From Sweltsa coloradensis (taxonomy: Eukaryota; Arthropoda; Insecta; Plecoptera; Chloroperlidae), in the NCBI GenBank assembly GCA_024449915.1, contig JAMZAV010001282.1, positions 310,001 to 374,000 of the forward strand: a DNA stretch of 64,000 nucleotides, read 5' to 3'. Below are positions 1-9,607 of this stretch, one piece after another. Both the position numbers and the translations under genes were made by a program. The notes under the pieces are model-generated. The model saw nothing but the letters and a program-made list of their open reading frames with translations, was not told the origin of the DNA and did not search any database. The stretch's first letter is position 1. Each line of letters starts with the position of its first letter.

Positions 1-49
1 CTGGGTTGGCGAGATTAAACTAGTTTAGCTTTACCGATAGAGGTAGCTC

Positions 50-175
50 AAGCGTTACACGTGAGACTCGGATTCGGGAGGTTGCCAGTTCGACACCGGA
101 CACCGGCAATCCTGACCGAATCTGAAGGTTTGTGAGGTTTTCTTCCGTTCATAGGTGAATACTGTAGTCGAGGGA
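50..175 (+). mobile_element. SINE-1 copy, 5' (tRNA-like head) part
   Basis: Carries the family hallmark of a tRNA-like head (box-B-like stretch after GATTCGGGAGG) followed by GGCAATCCTGACC and a GAAGGTTTGTGAGGTTTTC body. The copy breaks off near 175. The 3' half of a second copy in the opposite orientation begins 50 bases later. Identified by comparison with the fuller copies at 29752 and 31460 in this window. Confidence 0.7.
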
Positions 176-225
176 GAATGTCGTCGAGTTTATTTATTTG
201 AAGTAAATATTAATAATAATAAATA

Positions 226-385
226 ATTTTTGTGGGAATCATGCCCAGGGTGCAATTCATGCCCCTCTTCAGGTGTCTAAGTAGGTATGTTGCGGATAGA
301 ACAATTGTGAAGGAATGTCCGAGGGCTGTTTAAGATGACTCAATCCCTTGCATTCGCATTAACAACTGAGGAAAACCTCTGAAAA
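226..385 (-). mobile_element. SINE-1 copy, 3' part, inverted
   Basis: On the minus strand it reads the SINE-1 body: AATGCGAATGCAAGGGATTG, the CTCGGACATTCC segment, then the tail with AGGGGCATGAATTGCACC. The tRNA-like head is missing. Together with the copy to its left it forms a broken inverted pair. Confidence 0.8.
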
Positions 386-499
386 AGAAGTAAATATTAT
401 ACATTGGTTTTGATGTAATAACAACAATTCAGAATACAACGATTACCCTGTTTAAGGCGTTATGGAAACGGTCAGTCGGTACATGCATGTAAAAACACA

Positions 500-765
500 C
501 AACTAAATAAATAGATTTCTCGATTTGGTTGATAGGGAAATACTCCCGTAGGTGGAATTGTTAATATTTAATACAATTCAAAGTTAAAAAATCCATCCCG
601 ATCGGGGTTCGAACCCGAATCTCCCACATTCCAGGTAGGCGCCTTATCCAACTAGACCACCGAAACGGTCACAAGTTAACTTCTGAATTGTATTTAAATA
701 TTAACAATTCCAGGGAGTGTTTCCCGACTAACGAAATCGAGAAATAAACCTTCGCTCATACCTGC
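500..765 (-). mobile_element. Foldback element with tRNA-like core
   Basis: A tRNA-like core (595-666, minus strand) is flanked on both sides by about 75 bases that are inverted copies of each other. The left arm (about 512-585) contains TCTCGATTTGG and GGAATTGTTAATATTTAA. The right arm (about 678-750) contains the complements, ending ACGAAATCGAGAAATAAA. The same body follows the tRNA-like head of the copies at 1.6 and 22 kb, so this is a SINE-like unit whose tail occurs on both sides of its head. Inference: either two head-to-head copies or a true foldback transposon. Confidence 0.65.
595..666 (-). tRNA. tRNA-like cloverleaf, GGA in anticodon position (SINE head or pseudogene)
   Basis: Seen: the minus strand gives a 72-nt sequence that folds with a 7-bp acceptor stem (several G-U pairs), a 4-bp D stem around AGTTGGATA, a 5-bp anticodon stem with loop CTGGAAT and a 5-bp T stem around TTCGAAC. 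U33 is present and GGA would decode serine UCC. It lacks the long variable arm of tRNA-Ser and sits inside a repeated element, so it is more likely a tRNA-derived repeat head than a working tRNA gene. Confidence 0.45.
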
Positions 766-789
766 GTAAGGTTAATAGAGGGGCGTAGA

Positions 790-1462
790 AGCAAAGTGGA
801 CCAACCCACATTTTTTTTAAAATGGAGTTAGGTGCATTTCTGTATAGCTCACATTCAAAATATTAAGTGGTAAAACGGACCAACCTCTCACCGCCACCGT
901 TATCATGTAATATCAAGAAAACAGTTGGACCAACCTAAAATCATGAAAAAGTTGTAGAGGCAAAGTGGACCAAGCCACAAAAAGTTTGCTATTGTCTGCT
1001 GCATCTTCCTATATTTTACCAGGTGAGTTTGTAATGATATTATAATCGTTGTTAGTTAACATTAATAATGATTTTATGCATGTACTTAGCACATTAGTCA
1101 CCAAATGATTTGGACCAAGCCACAAGATAATTAAAATACTAACATCATTGTTGAGAGGCAAAATGGACCAACCCACTTTTAAAAGGCAAAGTGGACCAAG
1201 CCACTTTGATAAGGTATTTACTACTGAAAAATTTTGAGAGGCAAAATGGACCAATCACTTTGAAAAGGTATTTTCTATTGAAGTTACCTATGTATGAATT
1301 TTTAATAAATTTAAAGATGTGATATTTTAAGTTAATATGTTAGGAAAGCAATAGACTGCATTCCAATCCCAACAGTTGAAGCTACATTTTATAAGTTGCT
1401 CCCAACTTTAACCCAAATTATCTCAGAAAGAGAATTGTGTGGGTTGGTCCACTTTGCTTTGG
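790..1462. repeat. Irregularly spaced 20-bp motif array (GTGGACCAACCCAC)
   Basis: A motif close to GGCAAAGTGGACCAACCCAC occurs about nine times between 795 and 1460 (near 798, 875, 926, 960, 1110, 1158, 1183, 1242). The last copy, near 1438, is inverted. Spacing is irregular (about 25 to 200 bases) with unrelated AT-rich spacer, so it is not a simple minisatellite. The array lies between the two oppositely oriented tRNA-like elements at 0.5 and 1.6 kb. Confidence 0.8.
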
Positions 1463-1534
1463 GTTAATAAGATAAATAATGTTTGTTTAGTCAGTTTAAA
1501 GGCAACAGATATTCGTTGCAGTATTGTTCCATCC

Positions 1535-1700
1535 ATTCAGAACTATAATGTAACTACAATTCAGAAGTTAAATAGTTACCGTCTCGGTGGTCTAGTTGGC
1601 TAAGGCGCCTACCTGGAATGTGGGAGACTCGGGTTCGAACCCCGATCGGGATGGATTTTTTTTAACTTTTGAACTGTATTAAATATTAAATAAATAGACT
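1535..1700 (+). mobile_element. tRNA-headed element, inverted partner of the 0.5-kb copy
   Basis: Same head and flanks as the 500-765 element in the opposite orientation. Upstream AATTCAGAAGTTAA is the complement of the sequence flanking the other copy. Downstream is GGGATGGATTTTTTTTAACTT and a TATTAAATATTAAATAAATAG tail. It closes the 900-bp interval that holds the motif array. Confidence 0.7.
1581..1653 (+). tRNA. tRNA-like cloverleaf, GGA in anticodon position (SINE head or pseudogene)
   Basis: Seventy-two bases fold completely: acceptor GTCTCGG with TCGGGAT (three G-U pairs), D stem GTCT/AGGC, anticodon stem CCTAC/GTGGG with loop CTGGAAT, T stem TCGGG/CCCGA around TTCGAAC. There is no CCA and no clear T-run terminator at the 3' end, although GGATTTTTTTT follows after about 4 bases and could end Pol III transcription. 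The near-identical inverted copy at 595-666 argues for a dispersed element. Confidence 0.5.
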
Positions 1701-2129
1701 TAACACAAAACACAACATGTACAGAAACAATAGAGAACACCACATTATACTCGTAAGTACATAGTACGTGTCACAAATTCAGATTATGAACTCATAAAAG
1801 CGCGCTGCTTTATTGAAAACTGCTCCATTAGGTAGTAAAATTGGAACGAGAAATGATTTCAAATTATATTTAAAATATCCTTAATCCGTAATATCTCTAA
1901 TCAAATGTGTAATTTGTTTTACAATTAATAACGTGTACACTCCAGAGTTAGGGATATTGTATCTTTGTTTTGTATTTATACTTTATATACTTTAATCGTC
2001 TTATTGGATTCTTTTGATGGAGTTCTGTAGTCCGTGGACGTTCCTTCCAACTTTTAATGCATCGTTTTAAACAATGCATTTTCTAAAACATGGTTATCGT
2101 CCTTAGTAAATGAGTTTTTATATAAACTA

Positions 2130-2863
2130 GGCCGCTTCGCGAACGTTTTTTCCAGTCGCGTTGATGGATGAGCTTTTTTTAATATTTATGTCCAATGATT
2201 ACGTTTTTAAGTGGAATCTCATTACTTTTTCTGTAGTTTAATGATATTACTTGTTAATTATACATCTATAAAATGCTTATATTAAAACCTTTATTTCTAG
2301 AATTTTGACCAAATTTTTCAAATGTTTCTTTCAAGAGGCACTACATCACTTAAATCTCTATGTCAATGTAAAATATGAACGTTGTAGCCCCACCCGTTTG
2401 GTTAGAATCGGGCCAAATTTCTCGAAAAATCGTATTAAAAACCAAGGGAAAAATCGTAAAAGTACGATTTCTATAACTTAAAAAAATATTTTTCAAATGT
2501 CTCTAAAATCATAACATATATATAAACGTTCCCTTAAAGTTTCATCAAGATCGGAGCAGCCGTTTGCAAAATATCACGAAAATATCTCATTAAAAATCGG
2601 AAAAAATCGTAAAAGTACGATAATCATAAGAAATATTTGATCGATTGTACCCAAAAACGTGGCAAGTCTAAGTTCAGAGATTCCCCAATTCCCCCAAAAT
2701 CCCCTCCAATTTTCATCAAGATCGCTTATGCCGTTTGCCCGATAGAGAGCGAACAAAAAGACAAAAAACTAATAAAAAACAAAACACCCGAGCTATTTTT
2801 CTTGGGGTAACGTAAGTTAAAAAAAAAAAAAAATGAAATTGAAGTCTTCGCTTTGCTCATCCA
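2130..2863 (-). mobile_element. Family C element, full-length-like copy
   Basis: Begins at GGCCGCTTCGCGAACG followed by CAGTCGCGTTGATGGATGAG and ends GAAGTCTTCGCTTTGCTCATCCA. Internally it carries the recurrent phrase TTTCATCAAGATCGG...CCGTTTG and ATGAACGTTGTAGCCCCACC. It is flanked by ATAAACTA (2122-2129) and ATAAAACTA (2864-2872), a probable target-site duplication with one extra A. No coding capacity was found; an open frame at 2574-2756 is inside the repeat. Confidence 0.8.
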
Positions 2864-2890
2864 ATAAAACTATAAGAACAATTATTAATT

Positions 2891-3120
2891 ATTTAAATAA
2901 GTGATTTCGGACATTATACTGCTCATTTAAATATTTTATTCATGATATTTTTCCTTTCTTCAAAGGTTTTTTTCGAACTTTTTTTCGAACTTTTTGTTTG
3001 AATAATGTTATTTTAATGACCCATTTTATTTGGAAAATACCTCTGAAGAAAGGTGAAAATATCACGAATAAAATCTTGTAAATGTGCAGTGTATTGTCCA
3101 AAACTAAGTCTTATTTAAAT
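2891..3120. repeat. 230-bp palindrome (foldback/MITE-like)
   Basis: The arms are imperfect inverted repeats of about 80-90 bases. The left arm starts ATTTAAATAAGTGATTTCGGAC and contains ATTTTATTCATGATATTTTTCC. The right arm ends AAACTAAGTCTTATTTAAAT and contains the matching complement around ATATCACGAATAAAAT. The central part is AT-rich and non-coding. It abuts family C. Confidence 0.75.
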
Positions 3121-4260
3121 GAGTTTTTATAAGTTAATCAACATTTCCAAGGAGAACCACTCAATCGTCTTTGAGATGACATTTTCATTCGCGAGCCAAT
3201 TTTTTATAAGCATTAATAATCCATTTTTACGCAGAAATCGTGTTTTAGGCAGCAAAGAGAACAAACCGTTAATCTACAAATTCATCTATCTGAACCTAAT
3301 GACTTCAGAGTAAGAACATCAATCAATGTATGGCACTTGGTTTAAGACAAAGCAGACCTGAAATTGTGTAAAGATTATAATCTCAATATTCATAAATCAC
3401 TTTGAATATTTCGCTCTTAATTCTCTAGGCTATTTTGTTCTACTGATCCGATCACGATAAGATATTCCTTGTAACTATTTTATTTTTCTAACCAAAGCCC
3501 GTACTTTTTGTCAGGTAAAACTAAAACAAAACCGATCTTGTTTCAAGATATCTGATGGAATTCTCTACAAAGTGGTTTCTGAGCCACTTATTTTAATTCA
3601 GTCTTGTTTGAGCTTTAGTACGAAGTGTAGGAAATCTGAGACTTTAACACGCGGTGTAAAAATACATTTCCCTAATGACGCCTGCCCGCATTGGATAAGT
3701 GAACTGTTATGTTAATTCAGCCACTTTTTGTCTACCTGTCTGTGAATATTTAAACCGAAAATAGAATATTTGAAAATCGACATAAACACGTATTTCGGTC
3801 ACATACTTTGGGTGATTATGCGGATTATTTTAATTGAATATTATAAATTAATTAATTTTATGGAAATAAAATAGTGAGACGTGTCTAATGTTCACATGGG
3901 ACTTGTTCTAAATCTCACTATCTATTAGTGTAGTTTTAGTAGATATGATAATGATATATTGTAATTTTAAACTCATTTAAATAGATGACAAACGAATAAT
4001 TGGTTTTTAATTAACATCATTTTAAATAATTTTTTTAGAAGTCAGTTGTTCAAATCAGGAGTTTTATAACACCACCCTATGAGCAGTAGTTTAAAAGTTT
4101 TTAAAAGTCCTGAGAAATTTATATGCAGACCGATTTGTGGAATAATCATTACATTCTCATGACTTTACATTGTAAATCATACAAACACATCCGATTCTAT
4201 GATAACCAATGACTACTCACCCTAACCCAACCAGTTGCAATTAAACCTACTTTAAATAGT
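3121..4260. other. AT-rich stretch, nothing recognised
   Basis: I see no convincing gene, RNA or element ends. Short open frames here have no recognisable motif. The sequence is AT-rich and may be old, decayed repeats or intron. Confidence 0.4.
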
Positions 4261-4261
4261 A

Positions 4262-4450
4262 TTATACATCTAGCTTGTTTGGCCGGCGTTTCCTATTTAA
4301 AACACCGGTCTCTATAGTTGGTCATTGTTTACTCGTTGATGGTTCCGGCGCCTACGGGGTTGGCTTGGCCCGCTATAAATTTCATTTTCCCCACTAAAAT
4401 CATTTCAGAGTGGATATACTCGAAATTCGAATAAAGTTTATATTTATACA
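4262..4450 (+). mobile_element. SINE-B 3' fragment
   Basis: Matches the 3' half of SINE-B as seen at 8078 and 52437: GTTTCCTATTTAAAACACCGG, TTGGTCATTGTTTACTCG, GGCGCCTACGGGGTTGGCTT, then a CCCCACTAAAATCATTTC tail. It lies directly upstream of a SINE-1 copy, giving a composite. Confidence 0.75.
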
Positions 4451-4453
4451 TCC

Positions 4454-4695
4454 ATACTTTGCGGACTCTGATTTTGGAGGTCGCGGGTTCAAATTCCGTC
4501 GAGACCGGCAATCCTGACTGACGGATGTTTCAGAGGTTTTTTTCTCAGTCGTTATTGAGAATGCAAGGGATTGAGTCCTCTTAAACAACACCCTCCGACA
4601 CCCCTTCACAATGTCCTATCCGCAACATATCTAGTTAGACACCTTGAAGAGGGGCATAAATTGCACCCTATGCAGTCTTCCCACAAAAATTATTA
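4454..4695 (+). mobile_element. SINE-1 copy, nearly complete
   Basis: tRNA-like head with GGTTCAAATTCCG (box B), then ACCGGCAATCCTGACTGACG, the AATGCAAGGGATTGAGTCC block and a tail GAAGAGGGGCATAAATTGCA ending CCCACAAAAATTATTATT. The SINE-B fragment immediately to the left may have been the landing site. Confidence 0.85.
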
Positions 4696-4699
4696 TTAA

Positions 4700-4920
4700 G
4701 TGGAGTGGCTAATGGTTCCAGAGAGGAGTATGCTTTTACGCCATTATACGGCTGAATTTGAAGTGGGAGACGGGGGCTTTGCTGTATTCGTCTGTTAATA
4801 TTAGAGATGGTATGTTCCGTAGCACGGACGATCTGGATCTGGTATCCGGTACATGATATAGCTAGGACTGACACTGCGACCTCCTATGTAGCTTACTACT
4901 GACTACCACAAGGAGAAAGG
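4700..4920. other. Moderately GC-rich single-copy-looking stretch
   Basis: This stretch is richer in G and C than its surroundings and does not match any repeat family defined elsewhere in this window. No open frame with recognisable motifs is visible on either strand. It could be unique genomic sequence or an unrecognised element. Confidence 0.3.
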
Positions 4921-5126
4921 CAAGTAAATTATATGCATCTATGGAGATTTGCAATTAAGGGACCAGTTTAAAAATGGGTGTTTAAAATAAAAGAAGTATG
5001 TAAGTTGTTGCGGTTTCTGTAAATTCACTAAGTCAAATAATTATTGAAGAGAATAATGAAAAGCGTAATGTGAATTATATTTGAGGGAGCGAATTTCACA
5101 TATAGGCATCACTTTCCTCTCTATCT

Positions 5127-5300
5127 GTGCGTGAATTGAATGCGTTATTTGTGTTGGTATGCCTTTCAACAAGGATAATACTGAATGTTTTTGGCGACCC
5201 TGGGGGTAACAGGGAAGCAGCTAGCCCCCAGAATATTTGGAAAATGTATGACCCGATTTTGAAGGGCAACCTTTTTTTAGTGGAAAAGCCTACCCGACAC
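5127..5300 (+). mobile_element. Family E fragment
   Basis: Carries CTTTCAACAAGGATAATACTGAATGTTTTTGGCGACCCTGG-type sequence and ends near CCCGACACCGCCACCAAAA. This is the same order seen in the longer copies at 29070 and 50835. An 83-codon frame here is a repeat by-product. Confidence 0.6.
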
Positions 5301-5721
5301 CGCCACCAAAAATATCAACGTACTGAATTATTTTCATATTTTAATTTTGAAATTATGTCATCAACGTTCAATCAATAACAACTGAATAAAAATGTGTATA
5401 AACGGAAAATGAAATAAAAATGAGTGGAAAACCTTGGTTTTGAGTGAAAAAATAGCGCTTTTCAATTTCAATTTCAATTTTTATTCAGACACGTTTCAAC
5501 AATAAAACATCTATTCACAAAACGCTTTTTCACGAATGTTTACCTCTAAAGATGGCCCACCTTGCGTGATAAAGTACTTCAAGAGATGGTCCCGCATAAT
5601 TTATCGACCTCACCCTGTGTCTCCATCACTTACTTTAGTATTCTTATTACATACATATTATGTTTACTATTTTCTATCGTTAGAAGAGATAGTGGGAATT
5701 CCCTTCTTCAAACCCGATTAA

Positions 5722-7120
5722 TTCCTATATAAATTACATTAAATATACAGCACAGCATAACCAGCACGAAGATATCTCTAATAACTACAGGAAACGAGAA
5801 AAACAAAACACAATGATAGAAACTGAAGTAATAACGATGTTTGATGTAATTGCGAATTTAATAACGCTGAATTTATTAGCAGCTTTGCCAAGAGAGAATT
5901 CAAAGAAGTTTGCAATGGAAAACAAACAAAATGCGGAGAAAGAAAGACGAAGTTAATGAATAAAGGAGGGAGTTCAGAATCGCATGGAACATCGGAAACA
6001 CGGTTGAAGGGAATTATCCAATCATCGGGTAATAAATTGGATCTAAGGTGGAATCTTCGACATTTGCTTTTACGATTATTCAGGTCTTTAAGCTCGAATT
6101 TCTCTTGTACTACTGAGCTTTGTAAGGTAAAACCAATATAGCTAACATGGCCTATAGGTCTTGTGTTGCACATCCTATTTATTGGCGTATCCTTGAAATC
6201 ATTACGTTTCTTATTAATTTCAATTGACATTTCCATTCTTTACGATAACATTTTAATAATATTCTCGATATTTAAATCCTAAAGCAAATTACAAAATAAT
6301 TTGTCTTTGGAAAGTATTGTATCGCATTGAACTGTTGATAAACACTGCTTAACTTACGTTTATATTCAGATTTTGTATTATTAATTTCACAATTTTTGTG
6401 TTTTTAACAAATTGTTTTTGTAATTGAGTGTTTCTTGTAAAGGACTGTAATAGTAAAAGAAATGTGGAATTATTGAGTGCAAACGCCGAGTGAGTTTTAC
6501 CATAATTTGAAAGTTAAAAAGTGTTTTAAAATCAAAATTATAACAAAGCTTATTTAGTGGTTTTTAACTTTTATATCTTTTTGTGCTTAAGAAGTTAACA
6601 TCCATTAAATTTGCAATAAGTAATTTACTAAACCTCACAAAGAAGATACTTTTATATTACCTGATATTTTACACGCCATAACCGTTCGTACCATTAACCG
6701 AAATTAATAAATTTAAAAAGAAATCCTTGAAACTTCTGACCTATAACCCCCCCCCCCCCCCAACAGTATTCATGACTAAAACATTTTCCCATCAATCTGA
6801 CTTGTTTAAATCTGAATACACTTAAAAGCTGACAATCGAAAAGTCTTCTTGATGGATGTAGCTCGTCTTTGTTAAGTTCCTACGGTTTCAGGCACGGCGT
6901 CCATATATCAAACAGACAACACGGTAGGCTGGAACATGCACCTAGGTTTGAGTGCTCGCCGACAGCGGAACGAGAACTTAATGATCACCGTCGACTTGTT
7001 ATGAGAGAAGTTTTAGTTTTATTTCGCTTTGGACGAGGCTTGTGAGGTAGCTAGGGATCTGTACGCGCCTGGTACTAATGGCGCATGGCCTCTCACTGCA
7101 GATATTACCTAGCTTAGTGC
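5722..7120. other. Mostly unassigned; one weak ORF pair and a poly-C tract
   Basis: A 152-codon frame lies on the minus strand at 5778-6236. On the plus strand a 47-codon ATG frame starts at 5814 and ends at the TAA before 5957. Neither shows a domain I recognise. A run of 15 C lies at 6747-6761. The rest is AT-rich, with some unique-looking sequence at 6870-7120. Confidence 0.3.
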
Positions 7121-7167
7121 AGGAGTAAGAGGGTCGGAGTAATTCCAGACACCAAGCATCCTTACTG

Positions 7168-7360
7168 AAAGGATTTATGTGTTTGTTTGTTTATTTACTG
7201 GTGGCCACATTACAACAGGACGCAATGTCCCACAAGTGTAATTTACCAAATATTATACAGGGTAACAAAACAAAACAATACAGAACGTTACAATGCAATA
7301 TACAATAAAATTAGTTGAACAAAGATGAATATGAAAATAATAAAAATGACAAAAAATGAA
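7168..7360 (-). mobile_element. LINE 3' tail fragment
   Basis: On the minus strand the sequence reads ...TGGGACATTGCGTCCTGTTG, TAATGTGGCCACCAGTAAAT, then AAACAAACAAACAC. An A-rich microsatellite tail after non-coding sequence is the usual look of a truncated CR1/Jockey-type LINE 3' end. No reverse-transcriptase sequence is attached. Confidence 0.5.
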
Positions 7361-7425
7361 AAATGAAAAATAAATTTGTACTTTGAGTCTACCCACTCAG
7401 TAATATAAATGATTTTCAGTGGGGA
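7361..7425 (-). mobile_element. SINE-B 3'-end fragment
   Basis: The complement of the SINE-B end: TTTTCAGTGGGGA, then GTGGGTAGACTCAAAG and AATTTATTT. Only about 65 bases remain. Confidence 0.55.
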
Positions 7426-8077
7426 TGTATGTAAGGTGTTGTATGTTTGTTTGAGTATAGGACTGTGCGAGTGAGTGTGAAGTGTACATATAAATTGTGT
7501 GTGCATGCAAGAGTGCCTGAAGACATTAGTGAAGTTAATTATCAGTTATTTATTTTACTTGATTTCGAAAGTGATGCCTTTTATTATTGTTCAAATCTGA
7601 ATTAGGCCTGTTCAATGACAAAAGATTGTGAAACGTAGACTGCAACCTCATCAAACAAGAATACTTGTGCACATCAATGCGGCTGGAGGGAAGTTGAAAA
7701 AAGGTTTTTTAAAGTCAAAATACACATGTTGTTATTGAGCTCTGTGAAAAAGCAACATGTTATTCTTACCAACTATCCTCGCACCGTCGTCTCCTTTTTT
7801 TACTTAATCAAAGGGTAATTTATCCCTGCACAGTCATATAGCCTACCTATGTATATTAACAAATACTTTCGTGGCCCATCATACATTATGATATACCTTC
7901 GAATAATTACAAACTCTTCAGTTTTTCCCATTATTCGAGTTTTATTGAACATAGTTCGAAATTATTACCCATAGTTTTGTATTAAGCGACTTTTCCCTTT
8001 TTAAAAGTACCTATATATCTATCAGGTACTTGTAGAAGTATCTCGTGTATCTTTAGATGGATGCTTCTTTTGTGTGG
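7426..8077. other. AT-rich stretch, nothing recognised
   Basis: No gene, RNA or clear element boundary seen on either strand. Confidence 0.35.
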
Positions 8078-8495
8078 CACGTTGCGGTCTTGTGGTTAGG
8101 CTCTGCTTCCATTTAGAGAAGGTGTAGGGTTCGATTCCCGCTATAGGTAGAAGTTTTGTAACTTCTGATTAGGACTTATGTCCAGCAGTTCTTGGCTTAG
8201 GAATTTTGACTTTGGAGCCGTCCTAGCAACGAAGCACAATAAATTCTAAGGTTGTTCCGAATTAGCTTTGTTGATTCTGGTGCTATCCACGGGTGGAATC
8301 TTGTCCATCTTGATTGATCGGTATTTTCATACTTAAATATGCCGGTCTCTAGTTGGGTCATTGTTCGATCATCGATGATATCGGTACCAACAGGGTTTTT
8401 CTGCTTTAAATTTAATGTCCCCCAGTGAAAATCAGTTATGTTACTTAGTGGGTAGACTCTAAATACGAATGGATTTTAATTATTAATTTATTAAA
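8078..8495 (+). mobile_element. SINE-B, essentially complete copy
   Basis: A tRNA-like head (CTTGTGGTTAGGCTCTG as box A, GGGTTCGATTCCCGC as box B) is followed by a long body with CAGTTCTTGGCTTAGGAATT, GGAGCCGTCCTAGCAACGA and TTGATTGATCGG. The tail is TTAATGTCCCCCAGTGAAAATCAG followed by GTGGGTAGACTCTAAATACG. The copy at 52437 matches over the whole length, defining a family of about 415 bp. Confidence 0.85.
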
Positions 8496-8595
8496 TGCAT
8501 ATTTACCTATAAATAGATACATTTACAACGCATGTTATTCAACGCTTCCAGTACACACCCTCTGACGGTAAGGGATCCCTCTGAAGCTGCCCCAA

Positions 8596-8646
8596 GCTAG
8601 TCCCCCCCCCTCCCCCCCCCCCCTTCCGCCGGGTTTTTCTCCCCCC
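8596..8646 (+). repeat. Poly-C tract
   Basis: Runs of 9 and 12 C separated by one T, followed by further C-rich sequence to about 8646. One of about ten similar tracts in the window. Confidence 0.9.
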
Positions 8647-9159
8647 ATGTTTGATACGATCATTCCTCCACTAAAGTTTTTATCCCGAGGAGTCTGCCAA
8701 AGTTTTTACAATTCCTCACCGAGCAGTAAAAACACACACGATTTGTCAACTTTTGTCTTCCACTTCAAGTACATTCTTGCGCGGACCACTCCAGGACGGT
8801 CGTTATTAATTGCCCGGTTTGATAATCGTTTTTCTTTGTACTGACCGTAGGACTTGTCTTCTGTTATCTGTATGCAGCATTTACAGATGACAAATATACG
8901 AAAAAAGTGTTTTTGTCCGGAAGTTAATATATTGTTTTTATACATTTTATTCCACGTCATTAATTTTTAAAAGTCTATCGAGCAGCTAAACAAATAATCA
9001 TAAATTATGCGAATGTGTACATTTTTTAAAGGTTCCAAGTTAGCCTATATATTCATACAGCCCCTTAAAATATATCTAAAATATTGAACTATTTTATTAA
9101 TACACATTACACGCACATATGAAAGTAGCCTATAGAGTTTAGATTCTATTCTGGTGAAT

Positions 9160-9607
9160 TGGATGAGCGAAGCGAAGACTTCAATTTTACTTACCTTCAG
9201 AAAAATAACTCGGGTGTTTCTTTGTTTTGTTTGTTCACTCTTTACTGGGCAAACGGCATAATATGCGATCTTGATGAAAATTGGAGGGGGACATTTGAAA
9301 TCTCTATACTTAGATCTGACACGTTTTATGGGTACAATCGAAGAAATATTTGTTATGAATATCTTAATTTTAAGAATTTTTATGTGATATTTTCTTGATA
9401 TTTGGCCCACGACCGGGCAAACGGCTATTCCGATCTCGATGAAACTTTATGGGAACGTTTGAAATCATTGAACTTGGATAATATGTTATGATTTTAGGGA
9501 CAATCGAAGAAATATTTCTCATAGAAATCGTACTTTTAGGGCAACAAAATCAACCATAAAAACTCATCCATCAACGCGACTGGAAAAAGCGTTAGCGAAG
9601 CGGCCTA
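9160..9607 (+). mobile_element. Family C element, short form
   Basis: Starts TGGATGAGCGAAGCGAAGAC and ends with CATCCATCAACGCGACTGG and GCGAAGCGGCCTA. It carries two versions of the internal module (CGATCTTGATGAAAATTGG and CGATCTCGATGAAACTTTA). It is shorter than the 740-bp copies because the CCCCACCCG module is absent. Long frames on both strands here are repeat-derived. Confidence 0.8.

Noticed and set aside
5778..6236. A 152-codon minus-strand frame
   Set aside because: No recognisable motif, composition like its surroundings, and a comparable frame on the other strand. It is mentioned only as unassigned.
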